Shown piece after piece: positions 25,864 through 34,654 of a stretch of 64,000 nt of DNA. Numbering within the stretch: position 1 is the first letter of the stretch; each line of letters starts with the position of its first letter. Both the position numbers and the translations under genes were made by a program. Below the pieces are notes generated by a model. The model was not told where the DNA came from, made no database searches, and saw only the letters and a program-made list of their open reading frames with translations. The stretch comes from an uncultured Carboxylicivirga sp. (lineage in GTDB: Bacteria > Bacteroidota > Bacteroidia > Bacteroidales > Marinilabiliaceae): NCBI RefSeq assembly GCF_963668385.1, contig NZ_OY764327.1, positions 992,001 to 1,056,000 on the forward strand, read 5' to 3'.

Positions 25864-26703
25864 TTATATATGTTTAAAGTAAACATTCATACTTTCGATG
25901 GTACCGGCAATATTTGTATTTTTAACTAAAGTACCCGAGTAACGATAACCTGCCCTTAAGAAAGTTTTATTCATTGGAACCGATTTCAATCGGGCAATAG
26001 TATACAAGGTATAAATACCCTGCTCTTTCATTTCCTTTTCCATGACACTTAACAATAGGGTAGACAAACCTTTCCCTCTATGTTCATTTTGAGTGGCAAA
26101 GTCGGTCATCTCAGCATTATTACCATTAAAGTCAATCTCTGATGATGCCACAGCTCCAATTACACCATCTTTAACAGCTCCAAAATATTGGACATTCTCT
26201 GTCATTGTTTGACGAATGTAATCCGGGTTGTGAATAGGAAAAGGATAGGTTTTAAAAACCTGCTGATAAATTCCAACAATTTCATCAATATCATGCTCAC
26301 CTAAGCGTTTCACTTCATATTCGGTTTCTTGTTTTTTAAACACAACCCTTGACGATTGCTTAGCCTGCAGCAGAGCACTCAAATCTTTTAATTCATCTCC
26401 CTCAATATGAAGAATTCGATCAGAGCTTAAAAACTTTGCCATAAAACAAACATCATGTTCACCTTCATAAAAATGAGGTATTTGTCCTTCAAGTAAATAG
26501 CCATCAGCAATAAACAAAGGGGCAACTTGTTTAGGTACTTTGCAAAATATTTTGGTATATCGATTTTTACGCGCTAAAGCAGAAAGCTGATCAATGACCA
26601 GCTCTGCCTCTTGCACATTCAATTTCATTAAATAAATTCGGTTATTATGCTTTCCGTGTTGGATTAGTGATTTACTCCCTATTTGCTCAACAACATCATG
26701 CAT
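25864..26703 (-). CDS. ablB: Beta-lysine N6-acetyltransferase
   Basis: GNAT enzyme that acetylates L-beta-lysine to N-epsilon-acetyl-beta-lysine, a compatible solute. The N-terminal part [21 protein letters not shown] and the C-terminal GNAT block ([21 protein letters not shown], then [20 protein letters not shown], then IESMNVYFK) are characteristic of AblB. The start was placed at MHDVVEQIG, giving an 8-bp overlap with ablA; ATGs at 26709 and 26730 are alternatives, the latter needing a 35-bp overlap. It is tightly coupled to ablA. Confidence 0.92.
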   Translation of the reverse strand: MHDVVEQIGSKSLIQHGKHNNRIYLMKLNVQEAELVIDQLSALARKNRYTKIFCKVPKQVAPLFIADGYLLEGQIPHFYEGEHDVCFMAKFLSSDRILHIEGDELKDLSALLQAKQSSRVVFKKQETEYEVKRLGEHDIDEIVGIYQQVFKTYPFPIHNPDYIRQTMTENVQYFGAVKDGVIGAVASSEIDFNGNNAEMTDFATQNEHRGKGLSTLLLSVMEKEMKEQGIYTLYTIARLKSVPMNKTFLRAGYRYSGTLVKNTNIAGTIESMNVYFKHI

Positions 26704-28009
26704 TATCATCTCTTCTTTGAAAACGTTCATTATTCTCGGGAATTAAAGATATTGTATCATCGTTATCAGCTAGTAGTTTTTCAATTCCTACTGCTTCCAT
26801 CTCATCAACTTCACCCACATTTAATTCTAATGTGCAATTATCACAATCTCTGTCACATTTAATTTGCTCATAACTGTCGGGTTCTTTATAAGTTGTTATC
26901 ACACCTTCGTAGTTTCGTAATACCACTTTATTGGTCGACCACGAAATGATGTAATTAGGCATCACCGGAATTTTTCCTCCTCCTCCCGGAGCATCAATTA
27001 CATAAGTTGGACGAGCAAATCCACTGGTATGCCCAATCAAACTCTCCATAATTTCGATTCCCTTACCAATTGGGGTTCTAAAATGAGATAACCCTTCCGA
27101 CAAATCGCATTGATATAAATAATAAGGTCGTACCCTATTTTGTACCAATTTATGCAAAAGCGTTTTCATTATTCGAGGACAATCATTCACATCGGCCAAT
27201 AATACAGATTGATTACCTAAAGGAAAACCTCCATCTGCAAGTTTAGTCAAAGCCTCTTTTGAAGATGCTGTTATCTCATTAGGATGATTAAAATGAGTAT
27301 TAATCCACAAGGGTTGATACTTCTTGAGAATTGAGATTAACTCGTCGGTTATACGATAGGGAAGTACGACTGGCATTCTAGTTCCTATACGAACGATTTC
27401 TACATGTGGAATTTTGGTTATTTCAGATAGTAACCAATCAATCTTACTATCCGGCAACATCAGAGGATCGCCACCCGACAATAATACATCCCTTACCTGA
27501 GGAGTGCGCTTTATGTATTCAATACCTTCCTTTAACTCATCGTACGATGGTACAAAATCCACATCACCAACTTTTCGTTTACGAGTACAATGTCTACAGT
27601 ACATAGAACACACATTACTTACATGAAACAAAACCCGATCGGGATACCGATGTGTAATTCCTCTCACAGGACTATCCTTATCCTCAGACAAAGGATCAGC
27701 CAATTCTGATTTTAAAGTTGTTAGCTCTTCAGTACTTCCAAAAGCTTGCTTAAATACAGGATCGTTTCGAAAATTCTTTTTATCTATTAGCGATAAGTAA
27801 TACGGAGTAATAGACAATGGAAACTTATCGAAAGTTAGCTGAAGCTCTTTTCGTTCCTCATCAGAAAACTTAATCCCTGTTAAGTATTCAAATTTATCTA
27901 ACGAACGAATGGAATGTTTAAGTTGCCATCTCCAATCCCTCCAATTTGAAATTTTTGACGATTCTGCGATTTTGTTTGCTAGTTCTTTTTGCGCTGTGTT
28001 GTAGATCAT
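26696..28009 (-). CDS. ablA: L-lysine 2,3-aminomutase
   Basis: 437-residue radical-SAM, PLP-dependent enzyme that converts L-lysine to L-beta-lysine. The iron-sulfur ligands are in [15 protein letters not shown] (Cys 134, 138, 141), followed by [14 protein letters not shown]. The PLP lysine lies in [15 protein letters not shown]. The C-terminal cysteines in KCDRDCDNC match the zinc-site region of the clostridial enzyme. Followed directly by ablB, it starts the pathway to the osmolyte N-epsilon-acetyl-beta-lysine, which points to life in salty water. The 244 bp upstream hold a possible -7 box TAGATTTG (28170-28177) but no strong -33 box. Confidence 0.95.
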   Translation of the reverse strand: MIYNTAQKELANKIAESSKISNWRDWRWQLKHSIRSLDKFEYLTGIKFSDEERKELQLTFDKFPLSITPYYLSLIDKKNFRNDPVFKQAFGSTEELTTLKSELADPLSEDKDSPVRGITHRYPDRVLFHVSNVCSMYCRHCTRKRKVGDVDFVPSYDELKEGIEYIKRTPQVRDVLLSGGDPLMLPDSKIDWLLSEITKIPHVEIVRIGTRMPVVLPYRITDELISILKKYQPLWINTHFNHPNEITASSKEALTKLADGGFPLGNQSVLLADVNDCPRIMKTLLHKLVQNRVRPYYLYQCDLSEGLSHFRTPIGKGIEIMESLIGHTSGFARPTYVIDAPGGGGKIPVMPNYIISWSTNKVVLRNYEGVITTYKEPDSYEQIKCDRDCDNCTLELNVGEVDEMEAVGIEKLLADNDDTISLIPENNERFQRRDDNA

Positions 28010-28253
28010 AATATAGTCTTAGATTGTACACAACACTCTTTTAAATTTCGACCTTAATAGAATAATAATTGAGAAAGTAAAATATCGATAATACAACATC
28101 TTACAAATTAAGAAATAAAATTTAGATTAAAAAAGAGGCCAATAAAAGAGTATTTTGTTTCTATGCGAACAAATCTACGAAAAGAATATAACAATACTAA
28201 AACTAAATGAAGTATTCAGATTATTTTAAAACATTCTTAATTAAAAAATAAGA

Positions 28254-28754
28254 TTATTCTACCATATCATTTTCAGAATTCTCAAGATAGGTTTCCATGG
28301 TAATCAAAGGCGATGCTTCAATTTTTTCGATATCAAGAAGTGTTACTAAGGTATCTAAACTGTGCTCAACCTTCTCCAACTCTCTTGGATCTAACTTTTG
28401 AAGTTTTTCTGACAACTGCTCATGAAGTAAAGCAGGGATACGATCTAACAATGAGTCTCCAGCCGAAGTCAGGGCAATATTAACAACCCGTTTATCTCCT
28501 GATTTTGGTAATCGCGCTAAATAACCTTTTTTCTCCAATCGATTAATAATACCACTAACCGTTGACGAGTTAAGGTTTAAGAACTTTCGTATTTCCCCTT
28601 GCGTAGCCTGATAACTGGGTGAATCGTGCAAAAAATTCAAACAAAGTACCTGAGGAATACTTACTCCATATTCTTTCTGAATTTTTTTCGATTCAATATC
28701 TACAGATCTAACAATCTTTCTAATCTTAATTAAAATATCATTTGTATCCATCAT
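28254..28754 (-). CDS. MarR family transcriptional regulator
   Basis: 166 residues from the chosen start (MMDTNDILIKIRKIV). An ATG at 28817 lies upstream of the -7 box TATTTTTG (28768-28775), so it would not be transcribed from that promoter and was not used. The winged-helix core is visible: QATQGEIRKFLNLNSSTVSGIINRLEKKGYL, followed by the wing SGDKRVVNIALTSAG. The C-terminal tail after residue 140 is longer than usual. It is divergent from nothing and stands alone downstream of dapD; its target and ligand are unknown. Confidence 0.88.
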   Translation of the reverse strand: MMDTNDILIKIRKIVRSVDIESKKIQKEYGVSIPQVLCLNFLHDSPSYQATQGEIRKFLNLNSSTVSGIINRLEKKGYLARLPKSGDKRVVNIALTSAGDSLLDRIPALLHEQLSEKLQKLDPRELEKVEHSLDTLVTLLDIEKIEASPLITMETYLENSENDMVE

Positions 28755-28767
28755 CAGGCATTTGATG

Positions 28768-28775
28768 CAAAAATA
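28768..28775 (-). promoter_or_regulatory. -7 box upstream of the MarR-family gene
   Basis: TATTTTTG on the minus strand, 13 bp before the chosen start codon. It is a full match to TAnnTTTG. A T-rich stretch lies at the -33 distance, but without a clean TTTG. Confidence 0.5.
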
Positions 28776-28810
28776 ATGTTTTTCCTTAAAAAAAGATAGA
28801 AATAAAAAAA

Positions 28811-28834
28811 CCGTCATGGATTAATCCACAACGG
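28811..28834 (-). terminator. Intrinsic terminator after dapD
   Basis: Minus-strand stem CCGT..TGGATTAATCCA..ACGG followed by seven T. It lies between the dapD stop and the MarR promoter. Confidence 0.75.
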
Positions 28835-28881
28835 CTACTATACTTTAAAAGACCATTAATTGACTCTTTATCAATTATTAA

Positions 28882-29697
28882 CTAAACTGCTACGTTATTT
28901 TCGCGCAATGCATCGTTTAACGAAGTCTTTTTGTCTGTTGACTCTTTACGCTTACCGATAATTAAGGCAGCTGGCACCTGAAAATCTCCGGCAGGAAACT
29001 TCTTAGTATAAGATCCTGGAATAACCACTGAACGAGGAGGCACATAACCTTTATACTCAATAGGCTCATCACCTGTAACATCAATAATTTTTGTTGATCC
29101 GGTTAGAACAACATTAGCTCCCAACACAGCTTCTTTCCCTACACGGCATCCTTCAACCACAATACAACGCGATCCGATAAAAGCATCGTCTTCAATGATT
29201 ACCGGGGCTGCTTGCACAGGTTCTAAAACACCACCAATACCTACACCACCGCTAAGATGAACATTCTTTCCAATTTGAGCACAACTACCTACTGTTGCCC
29301 AGGTATCTACCATCGTTCCTGTTTCGACATGCGCCCCAATATTTACATATGATGGCATCATAACAACCCCACTCTCGATAAATGAACCATAACGAGCTAC
29401 AGCATGAGGTACCACACGCACACCTAACTCCTGATAGTTCTTTTTCAAAGCAATTTTATCATGAAATTCAAATGGTCCCACTTCAATGGTTTCCATCTTT
29501 TGAGTAGGAAAATACAGAATAACGGCTTTTTTCACCCACTCATTTACAATCCATTCATCGCCATTTGGCTCTGCTGTACGCAATTCACCTTTATCTAATT
29601 TTTCAACAACTGTTTTAATGGCTTCAACAGTTTCTGGGTTATTTAATAAGCTTCTGTCTTCCCAAGCTTGTTCAATCGTATTTTTTAAATCGCTCAT
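28882..29697 (-). CDS. dapD: Tetrahydrodipicolinate N-succinyltransferase
   Basis: 271 residues. It transfers succinyl from succinyl-CoA to tetrahydrodipicolinate in the succinylase branch of lysine/meso-DAP synthesis. The left-handed beta-helix of hexapeptide repeats runs from about residue 100 (GSFIESGVVMMPSYVNIGAHVETGTMVDTW, then GSCAQIGKNVHLSGGVGIGGVLEP), with IEDDAFIGSRCIVVEGCRVG further on. The N-terminal helical domain ends with RVVPHAVARYG. It is monocistronic, with a -7 box 26 bp upstream and its own terminator. Confidence 0.97.
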   Translation of the reverse strand: MSDLKNTIEQAWEDRSLLNNPETVEAIKTVVEKLDKGELRTAEPNGDEWIVNEWVKKAVILYFPTQKMETIEVGPFEFHDKIALKKNYQELGVRVVPHAVARYGSFIESGVVMMPSYVNIGAHVETGTMVDTWATVGSCAQIGKNVHLSGGVGIGGVLEPVQAAPVIIEDDAFIGSRCIVVEGCRVGKEAVLGANVVLTGSTKIIDVTGDEPIEYKGYVPPRSVVIPGSYTKKFPAGDFQVPAALIIGKRKESTDKKTSLNDALRENNVAV

Positions 29698-29722
29698 TTG
29701 TGATGATATTTAAATTTTGCTG

Positions 29723-29730
29723 CAAAAATA
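29723..29730 (-). promoter_or_regulatory. -7 box upstream of dapD
   Basis: TATTTTTG on the minus strand, 25 bp before the dapD start. The -33 position (29750-29753) reads GTTG, a partial match to TTTG, at 19-bp spacing. Confidence 0.5.
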
Positions 29731-29915
29731 AAGCTTAAAAATAAGTAATCAACCCTAAAAGGACTACTTTGTCCGTTTTTAACCAATTCATCTATTGTTG
29801 TTAATATTTTAAAACTTCTAATCACATCCAACACAAATTTTGGCATTTTTTAAAATCTTGAGGCAACCATTACCTCACAAATAGCATTACTTTTAAATAG
29901 GTAATAGCCCAACAT

Positions 29916-30683
29916 ATGAGATTAAAGTACATATCTGCCCTATTTCTTATAACTTTAATAACAAATTCAGTTGTTAAGGCTCAGCACAAATACGAGAACT
30001 GGATACATGGTAAAGTATTAGATACAACCAATGACAAACCCGTACCCAACACTCAAGTGGGTAGTTACAAACGAAGTTTAATGTTTGCCTGCGATTCATT
30101 AGGCGAATTCAAAGCTAATTTTCCGGGTGGAGATAGCCTTAAAGTAATTGCCCTTGGCTATAACTCTAAAATATTTTACGTGGATTCTTTACTAAAACAA
30201 GACTCATCAATTATCATCCTTTCTTTATCTCCAATTCATTACGAACTTCCAACCGTTAATGTGTCTGGATTTAAAGAATTCCGAGAATATACAGACAAAC
30301 TAGCCGAAGTAAGAGAGAAGCAAAAAGAGCTTGAATTTCCTTCACACATTCCATACGATACCTTAGCTTATACTCAGCCTATATACCGCCACAAACCAAA
30401 TATCCTCACTGCCATATTTCAGCCGGTTAATTTTATCTATTATTATACCAGTCCTTCTGAGCGATTAAAAGTGAAATCTTTACGAGAGGTGAAGGAAGAT
30501 AAAATAAGAAGTCGTCTAACCAGAGATTTAGTTCATCAATTAACATTATTTGAAGGTGAAGAACTGGATAATTTTTTAATATATTGCAACACCAAAATAC
30601 ATCTTACCGAAAGTGATAACGAAATATCCATTACCAATAAAGTGATGGATTTATACATGCAGTACACAGCAAAAAAAGAATAG
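29916..30683 (+). CDS. Exported carboxypeptidase-regulatory-like protein (paralogue 1 of 3)
   Basis: 255 residues with a signal peptide ending near VVKAQ. Residues about 28-115 form a CarboxypepD_reg-like beta-sandwich: IHGKVLDTTNDKPVPNTQVGSY, then DSLGEFKANFPGGDSLKVIALGY, then SLSPIHYELPTVNV. This module is common in the N-terminal part of TonB-dependent receptors and surface proteins. The C-terminal 130 residues are helical, with no known domain, and end FLIYCNTKIHLTESDNEI. It is the first of three genes coding for proteins of exactly 255 residues. The next starts 2 bp after its stop. The function is unknown. Confidence 0.75.
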   Translation: MRLKYISALFLITLITNSVVKAQHKYENWIHGKVLDTTNDKPVPNTQVGSYKRSLMFACDSLGEFKANFPGGDSLKVIALGYNSKIFYVDSLLKQDSSIIILSLSPIHYELPTVNVSGFKEFREYTDKLAEVREKQKELEFPSHIPYDTLAYTQPIYRHKPNILTAIFQPVNFIYYYTSPSERLKVKSLREVKEDKIRSRLTRDLVHQLTLFEGEELDNFLIYCNTKIHLTESDNEISITNKVMDLYMQYTAKKE

Positions 30684-30685
30684 AG

Positions 30686-31453
30686 ATGACGGGGAAAAGA
30701 GGAAGCATTTTATTAGTTGTTTTAGTAATGGTATTGGGTAATAGTATTGCTCAAACCAATCATCGTATTTTGGCAAAAATTCAGGATTCAACCACACAAC
30801 AACCTGTACCGTTTGCTTTTGTGGCAAGTAACAAAACCGGCATTGGTAAAGAAACAAATACCAATGGTGTATTTAAAATGGACATTGCTGATACTGATAC
30901 CATTTTGTTTCGATGCATGGGATATGAAGATAACCGATGGGCAATTAGCAATATCGATTTATCATCAGATACATTGACTTTAATGGTAAATTCTAAAGAA
31001 TATGTTCTTAATGAGATTAAAGTTGTTAATTTCAGATCATATGCTGCATTCAGAAGTATGGTAGCCAACATGCCTATGATGGAAACTGGCGAATATAAAT
31101 TACCATTTAAAATTGATGTTAGTAGTGTCAAAGGTGATATGAAAATGGCTGCAGGAAGTTTTGGTATGGGCATGTCAATAAACTGGTGCAAACAAACTCC
31201 CGAAGAAAAGAAATACAATAAAATACTAGCAAACGAAAATCTTTATTCACTTTACAACAAGTTAACTTCACGCGATAATCTGCAAGCATTTACACAATTG
31301 AATGGTGCCAGTCTCGATTCTTTTATTGTGTTTTTAAGAACTAAGCACAACATCGATCCCAAATTATCGGAATACGATATGATGGTTGAAGTAAGTAGTG
31401 CCTTTGATCACTTTTTAGCTGCCAGATCCGATAGTACTACCATTAATTTCTAA
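30686..31453 (+). CDS. Exported carboxypeptidase-regulatory-like protein (paralogue 2 of 3)
   Basis: 255 residues; signal peptide ending near NSIAQ. The N-terminal beta-sandwich contains QDSTTQQPVPFAFVAS, then TNTNGVFKMDIADTDTILFRCMGYED. The middle reads EIKVVNFRSYAAFRSMVANMP, and the C-terminal helix bundle includes LYNKLTSRDNLQAFTQLNGASLDSFIVFLRTKHNI. It is closely related to paralogue 3 and more distantly to paralogue 1, which points to two successive duplications. Start spacing (2 bp) suggests it is translated from the same mRNA as paralogue 1. Confidence 0.75.
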   Translation: MTGKRGSILLVVLVMVLGNSIAQTNHRILAKIQDSTTQQPVPFAFVASNKTGIGKETNTNGVFKMDIADTDTILFRCMGYEDNRWAISNIDLSSDTLTLMVNSKEYVLNEIKVVNFRSYAAFRSMVANMPMMETGEYKLPFKIDVSSVKGDMKMAAGSFGMGMSINWCKQTPEEKKYNKILANENLYSLYNKLTSRDNLQAFTQLNGASLDSFIVFLRTKHNIDPKLSEYDMMVEVSSAFDHFLAARSDSTTINF

Positions 31454-31537
31454 TTTCTCAAATAAACATTAGCAATCTTAATACCCTTTAATAAAAATAT
31501 ATGTAGACATATCATTTAACCTAACTTATTATTCCCT

Positions 31538-32305
31538 ATGAAGAAACTTATCCTGATAGTTGCACTTTTCATACTAGTATTTAAAGGAGCACTAGCTCAA
31601 ACCAATTCACCTCTATGGGTTATGATTCAAGATTCGTCTTCTCTCAACCCTGTTCCATCTGCATATATAGTCAATAGCACCAATAGAGAAGTAAAGGCAA
31701 CAAATGATAATGGATTATTAAAAATACATGTTAATCCAAATGATACTTTATTATTTAAGTGTATGGGCTATGAAAATAAATCATGGATCATTGATAACAA
31801 CAATTCTTCCGTTGACACATTAGTTTTACAAGTAATTGAAAAATCATACACTCTAAATGAAATACAAGTTATCAACTACAGATCATATGCAGCCTTCTGC
31901 AGCAAAATTGCCAATATGCCAATGATGAAAACAGAAGAGTATAACATACCATTTAAAATTGATTTAGGTATGTCTCTTGCAATAAAAAAAGCCGAAAGCG
32001 GAACTTTTGGAGTTTCACTTGGCGAAATCGTAAGGTTAATTGGTAAAATAGGGAAACATAAAGCTAATTCGGTCCAGGCATCCGAAGAAGAACTTTCTAG
32101 CATTTACAACAAAGTAACTTCGCGCGATAATTTGCAAGCCTTGACTCAATTAAAAGAAGCAAGCCTTGACTCATTTCTTTTATTTATAAGAACCAAGTAC
32201 AAAATTAGCCCAAAGCTCTCGAAATACGATATGTTGGTGCAAATTAACGATGCATACGACCATTTTTTAGCATCAAGATCAGATAGTTCTTTCGTAGATT
32301 TTTAG
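31538..32305 (+). CDS. Exported carboxypeptidase-regulatory-like protein (paralogue 3 of 3)
   Basis: 255 residues; signal peptide ending near GALAQ. Same plan as paralogue 2: QDSSSLNPVPSAYIVNS, then DTLLFKCMGYENKSW, then EIQVINYRSYAAFCSKIANMP, then YNKVTSRDNLQALTQLKEASLDSF. Both copies end with a DHFLA(A/S)RSDS tail. An 84-bp AT-rich gap separates it from paralogue 2. The shared C-terminal block TSRDNLQA has no family I recognise. Confidence 0.75.
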   Translation: MKKLILIVALFILVFKGALAQTNSPLWVMIQDSSSLNPVPSAYIVNSTNREVKATNDNGLLKIHVNPNDTLLFKCMGYENKSWIIDNNNSSVDTLVLQVIEKSYTLNEIQVINYRSYAAFCSKIANMPMMKTEEYNIPFKIDLGMSLAIKKAESGTFGVSLGEIVRLIGKIGKHKANSVQASEEELSSIYNKVTSRDNLQALTQLKEASLDSFLLFIRTKYKISPKLSKYDMLVQINDAYDHFLASRSDSSFVDF

Positions 32306-32545
32306 ACAAAACACAGTTTCAAATCTGAACTTACAATTTTTCGGCTGTTATACAACAAAACAAAAAACCGACCAAACATTCTAAATCACTATTAATCTGA
32401 GAATATAAACAACACCTCCATATCCTTTAATATTCTTAAGTTTTTCGAACACTGCTGTAATACAAAATACTACATAAAAACAATAAGCTAATAGGGAAGA
32501 TAGCTTTCAATTAATAATTTTTTTTCGATTTTTTTTAATTATTTC

Positions 32546-32576
32546 TTTGGAGTTATCAAAATCAATCCTACATTTG
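32546..32576 (+). promoter_or_regulatory. Promoter of the ilv-leu operon
   Basis: The -33 box TTTG (32546-32549) is followed after exactly 19 bp by the -7 box TACATTTG (32569-32576). Transcription should start near 32583, so the leader peptide ORF and attenuator lie within the 5' leader. The remaining 240 bp upstream (32306-32545) are AT-rich, without recognisable genes. Confidence 0.85.
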
Positions 32577-32600
32577 CTAATGTAAAAAGCAAAAAAAACG

Positions 32601-32663
32601 ATGAGATTCAATTTAACACTCGTTCTCGATATTATTATTATTCTCTTAGTCATTATTAACTGA
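32601..32663 (+). CDS. ilv operon leader peptide
   Basis: A 20-codon ORF between promoter and ilvD. The product contains six Ile, five Leu and two Val (core LVLDIIIILLVII), ending in TGA at 32661-32663. Such an excess of the amino acids made by the downstream operon is the hallmark of an attenuation leader. Ribosome stalling on the Ile run or the Leu/Val/Ile codons after it would place the ribosome over 32631-32657, which covers segment 1 of the attenuator. Confidence 0.88.
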   Translation: MRFNLTLVLDIIIILLVIIN

Positions 32664-32744
32664 GGGTAGTGAGAATGGTGTATAATTAAACGAACATAAA
32701 ATACAATTAAGCCTTTCTCCAACAACGAGAAAGGCTTTTTTTTT
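32640..32744 (+). promoter_or_regulatory. ilv-leu transcription attenuator (segments 1-4)
   Basis: Four segments can be traced. Segment 1 is ATTCTC (32640-32645), inside the leader codons. Segment 2 is GAGAATGG (32671-32678). Segment 3 is AAGCCTTTCTC (32709-32719). Segment 4 is GAGAAAGGCTT (32727-32737). Segments 1:2 pair over 6 bp (ATTCTC/GAGAAT), 2:3 over GAGAA..GG/CC..TTCTC as antiterminator, and 3:4 over 11 bp as terminator. With plentiful Ile/Leu/Val the ribosome runs on and 3:4 stops transcription; on shortage it stalls over segment 1, and 2:3 lets RNA polymerase continue. Confidence 0.8.
32709..32744 (+). terminator. Attenuator terminator before ilvD
   Basis: Perfect 11-bp stem AAGCCTTTCTC / GAGAAAGGCTT with a 7-nt loop, ending in nine T. 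It lies 22 bp before the ilvD start. Confidence 0.93.
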
Positions 32745-32766
32745 AGCAAAACAACCATAAAAACAA

Positions 32767-34596
32767 ATGAAACGAAGATTAAGAAGCGCAACAACAACTG
32801 AAGGCAGAAGAATGGCTGGAGCTCGCAGTTTATGGAGAGCCAACGGAATGAAAGAAGATCATTTTGGAAAACCTGTTATTGCAGTTGTTAATTCATTCAC
32901 CCAATTTGTACCCGGTCATGTTCATTTACACGATATCGGTCAAATGGTGAAGCAACGCATTGAAGCCAACGGATGTTTTGCTGCCGAATTTAATACAATA
33001 GCCATCGATGATGGAATTGCAATGGGACATGACGGAATGTTATATTCTTTGCCATCACGAGATATTATTGCCGACAGCGTTGAATATATGGCAAACGCTC
33101 ACAAAGTAGATGCCATGGTTTGCATTAGTAACTGCGACAAAATTACACCGGGTATGTTAATGGCATCTATGCGATTGAACATACCAACCGTTTTTGTGTC
33201 AGGAGGACCAATGGAGGCCGGTAAAGTAGGAAGTAAAGCATTGGATTTAGTTGACGCTATGGTAATGGCTGCTGACGATTCAGTATCTGATGAAGAAGTT
33301 AGTGCTGTTGAACGTAACGCTTGTCCTACATGTGGATCTTGCTCAGGTATGTTCACTGCCAATTCCATGAACTGTTTGAACGAAGCCATTGGATTAGCAC
33401 TTCCGGGTAACGGAACAATTGTTGCCACACATCAGAACCGCAAGCGTTTATTTGAAAAGGCTGCCGACTTAATTGTTGACATTACTTATAAACATTACCG
33501 CGACGGAGACGACTCGGTATTGCCCCGATCTATTGCCACCTATAAAGCGTTTGAAAATGCAATGACATTAGACATTGCAATGGGGGGATCGACCAACACC
33601 GTATTACACATATTAGCCATTGCACACGAAGCTGGTGTTGATTTTACAATGGACGATATCGATAAATTATCTCGTAAAACACCGGTTTTATCTAAAGTAG
33701 CACCTAATTCCCATTACCACATCGAAGATGTGAATCGTGCAGGTGGAATCTTAGGAATATTAGCCGAACTGAACCGTGGCGGATTATTACATACCGATGT
33801 AAGTCGTATTGATTATCCTACATTGGCTGATGCTTTAAAAGATTACGATGTAGCAGGTGGCACTGCAACCGAAGAAGCTAACAACGTATATACCAGTGCT
33901 CCTGCCGGATTATTTAATCTGGTAATGGGATCTCAAAAAACTCAATATGCCGAGTTAGACTTGGATAGAGAAAAAGGTTGTATCCGCAGTGTAGAACATG
34001 CATATTTTAAAGATGGAGGTTTAGCTGTACTGTTTGGTAACTTGGCCGAAAACGGATGTATTGTTAAAACGGCTGGTGTCGACGAGTCAATCTTTACGTT
34101 TAACGGTTCAGCTCGTGTTTACGAATCGCAAGATGATGCCATTGATGGTATTCTGTCTGATGAAGTAAAAGCTGGTGATGTTGTTATTATCCGTTACGAA
34201 GGACCTAAAGGAGGACCGGGAATGCAGGAAATGCTTTATCCAACTTCTTATCTTAAATCGAAACATTTAGGAAAAGAATGTGCATTATTGACCGATGGTC
34301 GTTTTTCAGGAGGAACCTCCGGATTATCCATTGGACATGCTTCACCAGAAGCTGCGGCAGGAGGAACCATTGCTCTTGTAAAAAATGGCGACCCTATCAC
34401 AATAGATATACCTAACCGAAAAATAGAACTCAATATCTCAAACGAAGAATTGGCTCAACGCCGTAAAGAAGAGGAGGCAAAAGGAAGCAAAGCCTTTCAG
34501 CCGGGCGATCGAGTTAGAAACATCTCTAAAGCATTAAAAGCCTACGCCAGCTTGGTAAGCTCGGCTGATAAAGGCGCAGTGAGATTAATCGATTAG
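32767..34596 (+). CDS. ilvD: Dihydroxy-acid dehydratase
   Basis: 609 residues. It dehydrates 2,3-dihydroxy-isovalerate and 2,3-dihydroxy-3-methylvalerate to the keto acids of Val/Leu and Ile. The Fe-S ligands are in [15 protein letters not shown] (about residue 122) and [19 protein letters not shown] (about 190). The C-terminal signature [24 protein letters not shown] is complete. It is the first structural gene after the attenuator. ilvB follows after 58 bp. Confidence 0.97.
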   Translation: MKRRLRSATTTEGRRMAGARSLWRANGMKEDHFGKPVIAVVNSFTQFVPGHVHLHDIGQMVKQRIEANGCFAAEFNTIAIDDGIAMGHDGMLYSLPSRDIIADSVEYMANAHKVDAMVCISNCDKITPGMLMASMRLNIPTVFVSGGPMEAGKVGSKALDLVDAMVMAADDSVSDEEVSAVERNACPTCGSCSGMFTANSMNCLNEAIGLALPGNGTIVATHQNRKRLFEKAADLIVDITYKHYRDGDDSVLPRSIATYKAFENAMTLDIAMGGSTNTVLHILAIAHEAGVDFTMDDIDKLSRKTPVLSKVAPNSHYHIEDVNRAGGILGILAELNRGGLLHTDVSRIDYPTLADALKDYDVAGGTATEEANNVYTSAPAGLFNLVMGSQKTQYAELDLDREKGCIRSVEHAYFKDGGLAVLFGNLAENGCIVKTAGVDESIFTFNGSARVYESQDDAIDGILSDEVKAGDVVIIRYEGPKGGPGMQEMLYPTSYLKSKHLGKECALLTDGRFSGGTSGLSIGHASPEAAAGGTIALVKNGDPITIDIPNRKIELNISNEELAQRRKEEEAKGSKAFQPGDRVRNISKALKAYASLVSSADKGAVRLID

Positions 34597-34654
34597 AACA
34601 GATTTTAAATCAAAACACAAGAATCTGTTTAACTCCATAAAAACTCTGAGTGAT

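Noticed and set aside
28010-28253. Lysine riboswitch before ablA
   Set aside because: The 244 bp are AT-rich without the conserved lysine-riboswitch helices or a terminator close to the start codon.
30651-31218. Antisense frames opposite the 255-residue paralogues
   Set aside because: The plus-strand genes have signal peptides and domain similarity; the antisense frames show none and are shadows.
32306-32766. T-box or other riboswitch before ilvD
   Set aside because: No T-box sequence or riboswitch core is seen, whereas a leader peptide with overlapping hairpins explains the region.
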